Shown one piece after another: positions 58,264-64,000 of a DNA stretch of 64,000 nucleotides (its first letter is position 1; the number at the start of each line of letters is the position of its first letter). The notes under the pieces were generated by a model, which searched no databases, had not been told where the DNA came from, and saw only the letters and a program-made list of their open reading frames with translations. Source of the stretch: Sphingobacteriales bacterium (GTDB taxonomy: Bacteria > Bacteroidota > Bacteroidia > Chitinophagales > Chitinophagaceae); contig JADJGB010000008.1 of the NCBI GenBank assembly GCA_016708305.1, positions 1,984,001 to 2,048,000 on the forward strand. Direction: 5' to 3'. Position numbers and translations under genes: made by a program.

Positions 58264-58613
58264 ATGCTTTGCGTCAAATCCATTTTATATAAGTCATGGG
58301 CATTGCTACTCAGGTGGGTGGCGAAAATTTTCTGAAAACGTTCTTTAAGTACAATAAAGCGTTCTTCGGCATTGTAATACGAAGCCATTTTGCAGCGCTG
58401 GAACTGCTCCTGGCTCCCCATTTTTGGTGTCTTTGAATTTTTGTATTCAATATGTAAACAACCTGCACGCCCACCGAATCGCAGGTGCGCATGACTGCAG
58501 AAATATTATGCGGATCAAACACGTTTTCCAGCACAATGGCCAAATTCTGCTGCCGCCTTGCAATTACACTTATAAGTCAGGTTTTTCTTTCTTCCGTCAT
58601 TTTCCCAAATTAA

Positions 58614-60508
58614 TTAATCTTTTGGCCAATTGGTTAATGATTGCACATTATAGTTTATATCATTCAAATTTCTTTCGGGCGATAAAAAAACATTAAAACT
58701 TTCAGTTGCTCCTGCGTGTAAATTCGATTCAAACCCAATCAATATTGTGCCCGGGTTAGGAGCATCGAAAGAGTTGGGTGAAACGGTTGACCAGGTTTTT
58801 AGTGTAAAGGCTCTGGAGGAATTGACTTTAACATATATTTTTTTAGATCCTTTGGTGAGCAAAATGGTAGAATTGTCCACAATCGTAGGAGTGGCAGTGG
58901 TGAGCATTGTCCAGCGCAGGGTAGTGGCGGTTGCTCCGGTTTTTACTTCATCCCTAACTAATACGTATTTTTCATTCATTATAGCCACTCCTCGTTTTGC
59001 TTCGGCAATTTGCCCCTGATAAACACCCGAAAGGTCGCTGACGGCATTCATGAACGAAGAATTGGATGAATAGGAACTAAGTGGAGCAGCACCTTTTACA
59101 ATCTGGTATTGATTGTTAAAACTGAGTGTATTATGTGCCAGATTATTATATCTGAATATCGTCCAACGTTGCGAATTCTGATTCATGTTCCACAGGTCAA
59201 CTCCCTGAGATTCCAGAGAGTTGTAATCCTGCATTCCGAAATCGCTTGCCCATCGTTCGCCATCGGCATCCATCACAAAGGAGCCTACATCCAGATGCCC
59301 ATGGCTGGCTGAGGGTGTGCCGCATTTAAATCCAAGAAAAATCGTATTGGGGTCAGTCCAGGAAGTACGCATCATGGCAACGGGATTTTCACCTCTGCCT
59401 GCCCAAATTTTTTTTGAAGGCGCTGGTATGTTATTCATTGCTTTTCCTTTTGCCCAAACAAGTAAAGCAGGTAAGCTACGGTCGCCTGCCAGTGCTGATG
59501 CAGTGGATTTTGATAAAAGTTCTTTTTCAAAATACAACAATGACATATCATTTAGTTTGCCGGCAAACCAATACATGGCAGGTTGCACAGAACCTTTTAA
59601 ACCGGCATCAGAATAATTAAATGAATTGCCTGATGGACCTGCCATGTGTAACAGGTATGCTGCAGTTTTCATAAATCCCGGTGTGGCAGAAAGGTCATAA
59701 TTTATCTTTTAAAATTTTCATAAGCATCAATAAACAACACATTGAAGGTGGTGCCATAGCCCCAATAATTATACCCTTCCGGGTAAGCGCCATCAGGATT
59801 GTACATGTTCGTAACATAAGGTAGTGATTCAACTGCTCTCTTCATGACCATCTCAGATGTGTCTTTGTAGTTTTCGTAAATGGCTAAAGCTCCAAACGAC
59901 AGGCCGGCATGGCACACCTGATTCCAATTATTGGTTCCCTTTATCCACCAATGACTTCCGATGTATGAAGGTTCAATGCCCTTTTTTATGATGGCCGATT
60001 GGATGGACTTTCTGGTCTCGGGCGAAAGTTTTTCATACAACCAGTCATATCCGATGGCTAATCCCAAAGTCATTTCGGCTACATCCAAAAAATGAGAAGG
60101 GTTCCAGTCTGTGAAATTGGAGACATTCAGCATTTCCTGTTGGGCACGCAGATAGTACTTGTCATTTTTGGTCATTCGCCAACTGTATGATAGAAAAAAG
60201 ATACGGCGGATTGCCTCGCGCGACACGCCCAAAAGTCTTCGACCGGTGAGTACCCGCTCCAATACAGGTAGGCTAATCATTTTGTCGCTTTCAGCAAGCA
60301 TTACATCATGTACTTTTTTTAATAAGGCATCAGAGGTAATGCTTTGCAGAATCTGGCTTTCTTCATTTTTGAGCAGCAAAATTCTTGGATGTTCGTTATT
60401 AACCACATCAGGATTTTCAGGTTTAGGAGTGGCTCCATTGACGGTCTTTTTACTACAGCCAATTATGATAATGACAAATGAGAAGAGCAATAGAGGCAAT
60501 CTGTACAT
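58614..60508 (-). CDS. Heparinase II/III-like polysaccharide lyase lipoprotein, one frameshift
   Basis: ~631 aa. Lipoprotein signal MYRLPLLLFSFVIIIIGC, an alpha/alpha-barrel half (FFLSYSWRMTKNDKYYLRAQ, WNPSHFLDVAEMTLGLAIGYDWLYEKLS, KGTNNWNQVCHAGLSFGALA) and a beta-sheet half with the heparinase II/III motif ASHGHLDVGSFVMDADGERWASDFGMQDYN. The frame breaks near 59701-59706; with one T restored, ENFKRLNYDLSATPGFMKTAAYLL continues the barrel. The family degrades uronic-acid-containing polysaccharides. The orphan SusC/SusD pair is about 9 kb away, so coupling to it is only a guess. Confidence 0.87.
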
Positions 60509-60697
60509 GCTTTATGTTTTTTGCAAGTTAGTATAAACAATATAAATGGGGAACTTATACTCTGAAAATTAGATGTTAAAGGAGCGCATTGTAAAATTTA
60601 CATGAATGTTGGCTTTGCCTTGCCGCTTATTATCTGGAAATTTCGTCATTACAGAAAAATTATTAATTTTTAATGCTTTATTTACTAAATTCACAAT

Positions 60698-61276
60698 ATG
60701 AATCTTGATGTTCAGTCAATTACTGCGGCTGCTTTGGGTATTGCATTAGCCGCCTGTTGTGGTTTCAGAGTGTTTGTTCCGATGTTAGTAGCCGGCCTGG
60801 CCAGTAGGTTTCATGTCTTTAATTTTTCTGATAGTTTTTCCTGGCTTGCTTCCACACCCGCCCTGATTGCATTGGGTGCCGCTACTATTACGGAGATTAC
60901 GGGCTATTATGTGCCATTTATAGACAATATATTAGATACCATTTCTGCTCCGCTTGCAGCAGTGGCAGGCACCTTACTGGCTACTTCGGTAATGCCAATT
61001 GACAATGAATGGATGAAATGGATTATCGGTATCGTAGCCGGCGGGGGAGGAGCAGGTTTGGTTTCCTCGGGAACAGGATTTTTGAGGTTGTTGAGCAGTA
61101 AAACCACGTTGGGCACCGGTAATGCTGTAGTAGCCACTGGCGAAAATACGGCAGCAGTGGGAGGCTCTATTTTAGCATTTATAATACCAATAGTGATGGC
61201 TGCAATATTTTTATTGCTGTCTTTTTGGATTTTGAAGAAAATCTATAACAGTTTTGTGAAGAAGAAAGCCACTTAA
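60698..61276 (+). CDS. DUF4126 membrane protein
   Basis: 192 aa with several membrane segments and Gly/Ala-rich loops. Characteristic stretches are ALGIALAACCGFRVFVPMLVAGLASRF, ITGYYVPFIDNILDTISAPLAAVAGTLLATSVM and WIIGIVAGGGGAGLVSSGTGFLRL, ending in a lysine-rich tail (KKIYNSFVKKKAT). No function is known. Ends 4 bp inside the convergent mnmD gene. Confidence 0.87.
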   Translation: MNLDVQSITAAALGIALAACCGFRVFVPMLVAGLASRFHVFNFSDSFSWLASTPALIALGAATITEITGYYVPFIDNILDTISAPLAAVAGTLLATSVMPIDNEWMKWIIGIVAGGGGAGLVSSGTGFLRLLSSKTTLGTGNAVVATGENTAAVGGSILAFIIPIVMAAIFLLLSFWILKKIYNSFVKKKAT

Positions 61277-61955
61277 ATTTTTATCGCTCTGATAATTTCT
61301 CTTTTTCCTGGCGGACCGGGCAGTTTTACCACCCTAAATCCTGCATTTTCTAACCTTTTCCGTACTATGGATTTGGAACAATAAGTTACAAGTGCACCAT
61401 TTTTATTTAAGAAGTGAAAAACCTTTTTAAAAACTTCCCTGTCCAAAGCTCTGGTTGGTTCTCCGGCGCAAAAGCATCAAAATATATGATGTCAAAACTT
61501 TTCCTTGATATAAATGATTGAAAATCATTATTAATTTTCAACAAGTTAAAAAAGTCAGCGATTTGAATTTCCTCATTCCAGGTAGCGGTCATTATTTTGT
61601 AATATAATTTTTCTTCGGCAAGAATTTGAGCAAAGTTGAGTCTGTTATATACTTCCTTTGATAAGGGATATAAGTCAATAGATTGATATTCAATATTTAA
61701 TGCGAAATTTTTTGCAAAAATTGCAGTTAATAAGGCATTTAAACCGGTGCCAAAACCCACTTCAAATATCCTGATATTTGTATTGTCCGGAAATTTCTCG
61801 GCATACCACTTAAGCCCGGCGTTTATAAAAACATGATTTGATTCCTGAATAGCGCCTTTAGTTGAATGAAAGGTTACTGAACTGTTATTTATTTGAATGG
61901 TATGGCTACTGTCATCGGTATGGATGATTTTATATTCAGGCGTTGTGCTGATCAT
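61273..61955 (-). CDS. mnmD: MnmD-like tRNA U34 methyltransferase, one frameshift
   Basis: Final methylation of the mnm5s2U34 wobble base. The SAM motif is RIFEVGFGTGLNALLTAIFA, with EYQSIDLYPLSKEV at motif II and the family signature DIIYFDAFAPENQPELWT. One base is missing near 61440, where WTREVFKKVFHFLNKNGALV continues as TYCSKSIVRKRLENAGFRVVKLPGPPGKREI, the DUF752-type ending. ~227 aa. It has no FAD-oxidase half, so it corresponds to the stand-alone MnmD seen in bacteria without the MnmC fusion. Confidence 0.88.
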
Positions 61956-62003
61956 TTTCTTTGCAAAAGAAATTCAACTTTTTAGTCAATAAAAATAAAA
62001 AAG

Positions 62004-62377
62004 TGGAGGCGACCGGAATCGAACCGGTGTCCAAACATATCCTTCAAAAGCTTTCTACATGCTTATTTCCTGTATTAATTGTCGGCAAAGAACAGGGAAG
62101 AAACAAACCGATTCCTTACGTAGCTGGATAGTCTTTTTTCCGATGCACAGCCTAACCGGAAAGCATTCTGCACTTTGTTTTTTGAGTCGGCGGTGGAGCT
62201 TGGCGGCAGAACAACCTGCTCAGCACGGCCCTAATGACTACTTAATCACTGATTAGGCAGCCATGGCAAATTGAGTATTGCCATTTATATTTTGAGTATT
62301 CAGATTAAAGGGCTAATTACTCAACGCCCTGCATGCTTACACTTTCAAAGAACTACGCTGTCAAAACCAAACGCCCC
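62004..62377 (-). ncRNA. ssrA: Transfer-messenger RNA (tmRNA)
   Basis: On the minus strand the 5' end GGGGCGTTTGGTTTTGACAG and the 3' end with the T-arm GGTTCGATTCC and acceptor GCCTCCA mark a one-piece tmRNA, about 374 nt, with CCA not encoded in full. Its mRNA-like part ends GGC AAT ACT CAA TTT GCC ATG GCT GCC TAA, giving the tag GNTQFAMAA, similar in its AA ending to other tmRNA tags. It pairs stalled-ribosome rescue with proteolysis of tagged products. The acceptor stem has four 5' Gs where five would pair fully with CGCCTCC (one pair a G-U), possibly another lost homopolymer base. Confidence 0.95.
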
Positions 62378-62439
62378 GATAACCTATAAAGTTACAAAAT
62401 TTTTTTAATAACTAAGCCTGATTTCAGGCTTAATTTTAC

Positions 62440-63792
62440 TTATGTAAACAACCTGAAAATATCTAACCCTAATGCATAAGCCATTAATCCCAATAACAAA
62501 ATCATGCCAAACATTTGCGCATATTCCATAAACTTGTCGCTGGGTTTGCGCCCTGTTACCATTTCAATAAGGGTAAATAACGCATGACCTCCATCCAGAG
62601 CAGGAATTGGCAATACATTCATAAATGCTAAAATGATTGAAAAAATACCCGTCATTAGCCAAAATCTTTCCCAATCCCATACACCTCCGAATGTTTTTCC
62701 AATACTGATAACGCTCCCCAGATTGTCATTTACATTGTGTTCTTTTGAAGTAAATAACAATTTGATGCCGCCGATATATTCATTCAGCTTGGTTATACCC
62801 ATTTTTATACCGGCAGGTATTGATTCAAAAAATCCAAATTCTTTCTTTTCAAAATTTAGCAGTTTATAAGCATTGTTTCCATAACCTACCTTGCCGTTTT
62901 CATCTAATTTTACTCCTACTTTGGCGGTATCGGCACCGTTTCTTAAAACAGTGAGTGCTACCGCTTGGTTTTTAAAACTCTTAACAGCACGTATAAAATC
63001 ATTATAAAATGGAACAGAAATGCTGTCAATAGCAATAATCTGATCTCCTTTTTTAAGTTCGCCGGAAGTATAATTTATTTTGGATGCATCAATCGTGTCA
63101 ACGATGTTAGGCATTCTGATTGAAACAAAGTTTTTCAGTTGATTTTTTGTAAGTTCTTTCAAAAATCCGGGAGGAAAATTGATTACGGTATCTTTTCCGC
63201 CCCTGTCAACAGTAAGTGATACTTTCTCGCTCAATAGCATTTTTTTTGGCAAATCGTCTTGGTAAACAAGGGTTTCTCCATTCACCTTGGTAATAAGGTC
63301 GCCATCTTTGAGTCCTACCTTTAAGGCCAGAGAGTCGGCTGCCAATCCGTATTGGATATTGGCTACGGGTAATTTTTGCTCGTTTTATACAAATAACATC
63401 ATTGCAAAAATGGCAAATGCCAGTAAAACGTTTAATATAACGCCAGCCAGCATGATGATAAGCCTTTGCCATGCCGGTTTGGAGCGGAACTCAAAAGGCT
63501 GGGCGGGTTGTTTCATTTGCTCCTTGTCCATACTCTCATCTATCATTCCGCTTATTTTTACATAGCCGCCCAAGGGAATCCAGCCCAAACCATAAATGGT
63601 TTCGCCTATTTTTTTCTTCCAAAGTGAAAACCAGGGGTCAAAAAACAGGTAAAACTTTTCTACCCTGCATCCAAACCATTTGGCTGTTATGAAATGACCA
63701 AACTCGTGTAATAAAATGAGGATTGAAAATGAAAGTATAAATTGCCCAACATTAGCGCCCAAAGCCGACCAGCTAAAAAGTAATATGTTCAT
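62440..63792 (-). CDS. rseP: Site-2 metalloprotease RseP, with an in-frame stop
   Basis: Intramembrane zinc protease that cleaves anti-sigma factors and signal-peptide remnants, ~450 aa. The first catalytic motif is LLHEFGHFITAKWFGCRVEKFYLFF. PDZ domains follow (GLKDGDLITKVNGETL, LKKGDQIIAIDSISV), then the second motif VLPIPALDGGHALF and the last helix. A TAA at 63385-63387 interrupts the frame; the same frame then reads NEQKLPVANIQYGLAADSLAL, so one substitution explains it. I start at 63792 (MNILLFSWSALG) because the only longer start (63831) lies inside the -7 box. Confidence 0.93.
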
Positions 63793-63828
63793 GATGTATA
63801 TTAGTACGATATTTTCAAAAAATGGTTG

Positions 63829-63836
63829 CAAAGATA
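63829..63836 (-). promoter_or_regulatory. Candidate -7 box (TATCTTTG) of rseP
   Basis: Minus-strand TAnnTTTG match; predicted start near 63822, 30 bases before the rseP ATG at 63792. Confidence 0.5.
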
Positions 63837-63949
63837 GCCTTTACCAGTCATCATTTAGGAATTTAGAATTATTATTTTCGATTTATATATGAGTTATTAG
63901 AGTGATAGCGGTGAATTTTATAATAATTTTAAAGAAAACAACAGTCTTT

Positions 63950-64000
63950 TTAAAGTTTTATTATATCGGCAGCCAGCGTTCGGGCCTCGGCATCACTTTC
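63950..64000 (-). CDS. C-terminal end of an unidentified gene
   Basis: The last 17 codons of a minus-strand frame enter from the window edge: ESDAEARTLAADIIKL followed by TAA. The amphipathic end looks like coding sequence, but it is too short to identify. It lies upstream of rseP on the same strand. Confidence 0.4.
   Translation of the reverse strand, partial: ESDAEARTLAADIIKL

Larger units (their letters stand above)
56718..58600 (-). pseudogene. trmH: trmH (tRNA G18 2'-O-methyltransferase), split by an insertion sequence
   Basis: The N-terminal part begins at 58600 (MTEERK) and reads LISVIARRQQNLAIVLENVF, then DPHNISAVMRTCDSVGVQVV and KWGARSSSSAAKWL, up to YKMDLTQSMA at the insertion point (58264). 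The C-terminal part resumes beyond the element at 56945 with ALVFGNEHSGVSNEARALAD, then GNFVIPQVGIIQSLN, and ends at 56718. Besides the insertion there are a TGA at codon 8, a one-base break near 58388-58400 and a TAG at 56802-56804 within the last helix. The SPOUT motifs are otherwise well kept, so inactivation looks recent. It shares its strand with the heparinase-like gene, whose stop is 13 bp upstream of this start. Confidence 0.88.

Noticed and set aside
58215..58543. Two short separate minus-strand genes
   Set aside because: Both are parts of the trmH N-terminal half separated by a frame break next to the insertion sequence.
62059..62256. 65-codon frame on the plus strand
   Set aside because: It lies entirely within the tmRNA gene on the opposite strand.

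Overview
The window is a chromosomal segment from a member of the Bacteroidota, most likely a Chitinophagaceae-like (order Chitinophagales) bacterium. The evidence is a SusC/SusD outer-membrane pair, Bacteroidota-type lipoprotein signals, the SDR-type threonine dehydrogenase, an atpD-atpC pair away from the rest of ATP synthase, a dinB-dnaE2 cassette, -7 promoter boxes of the form TAnnTTTG, and a moderately AT-rich composition. Gene names rest on recognised protein motifs; no database search was possible.

Layout. 1-3.0 kb: ackA-pta acetate pathway (minus strand, ackA cut by the window edge). 3.3-6.8 kb: threonine dehydrogenase, acylphosphatase, free-Met-sulfoxide reductase, a GNAT-fold protein and a hypothetical gene. 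6.9-12.6 kb: a complete RND efflux operon (adaptor, pump, outer-membrane factor). 12.7-14.5 kb: recF, a 122-bp tandem repeat and a small metal-binding protein. 14.6-20.4 kb: the menaquinone operon menF-menD-menB-menC-menE. 20.4-33.7 kb: housekeeping genes (holA, sirtuin, saccharopine dehydrogenase, sodC, rRNA methyltransferase, tgt, clpS-aat) and an internally deleted IS4-type element. 33.8-37.9 kb: dinB-dnaE2 mutagenesis cassette behind a palindromic operator. 38.4-41.2 kb: an accessory operon with its own promoter and terminator, encoding an M6-like metalloprotease without a signal peptide, a free-standing copy of that protease's C-terminal domain, and a Pro/Ser-rich disordered protein. 41.6-49.4 kb: arginine decarboxylase, a META lipoprotein and an orphan SusC/SusD pair. 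49.5-56.7 kb: a second GNAT-fold protein, an L,D-transpeptidase, atpD-atpC, mltG and yihY. 56.7-58.6 kb: trmH split by an ISL3/ISAon1-type element with a perfect 8-bp target duplication. 58.6-64 kb: heparinase-like lyase, DUF4126 protein, mnmD, tmRNA and rseP.

The dominant oddity is that about twenty conserved genes, several of them normally essential, are broken by single-base indels, mostly in homopolymer runs; two more carry one in-frame stop. Reading across the break restores a normal-length protein each time. I treat these as intact genes with probable sequencing errors and annotate the full extent with the break position. The most original biology is the 38.4-41.2 kb protease/companion-domain operon, followed by the operator in front of dnaE2.
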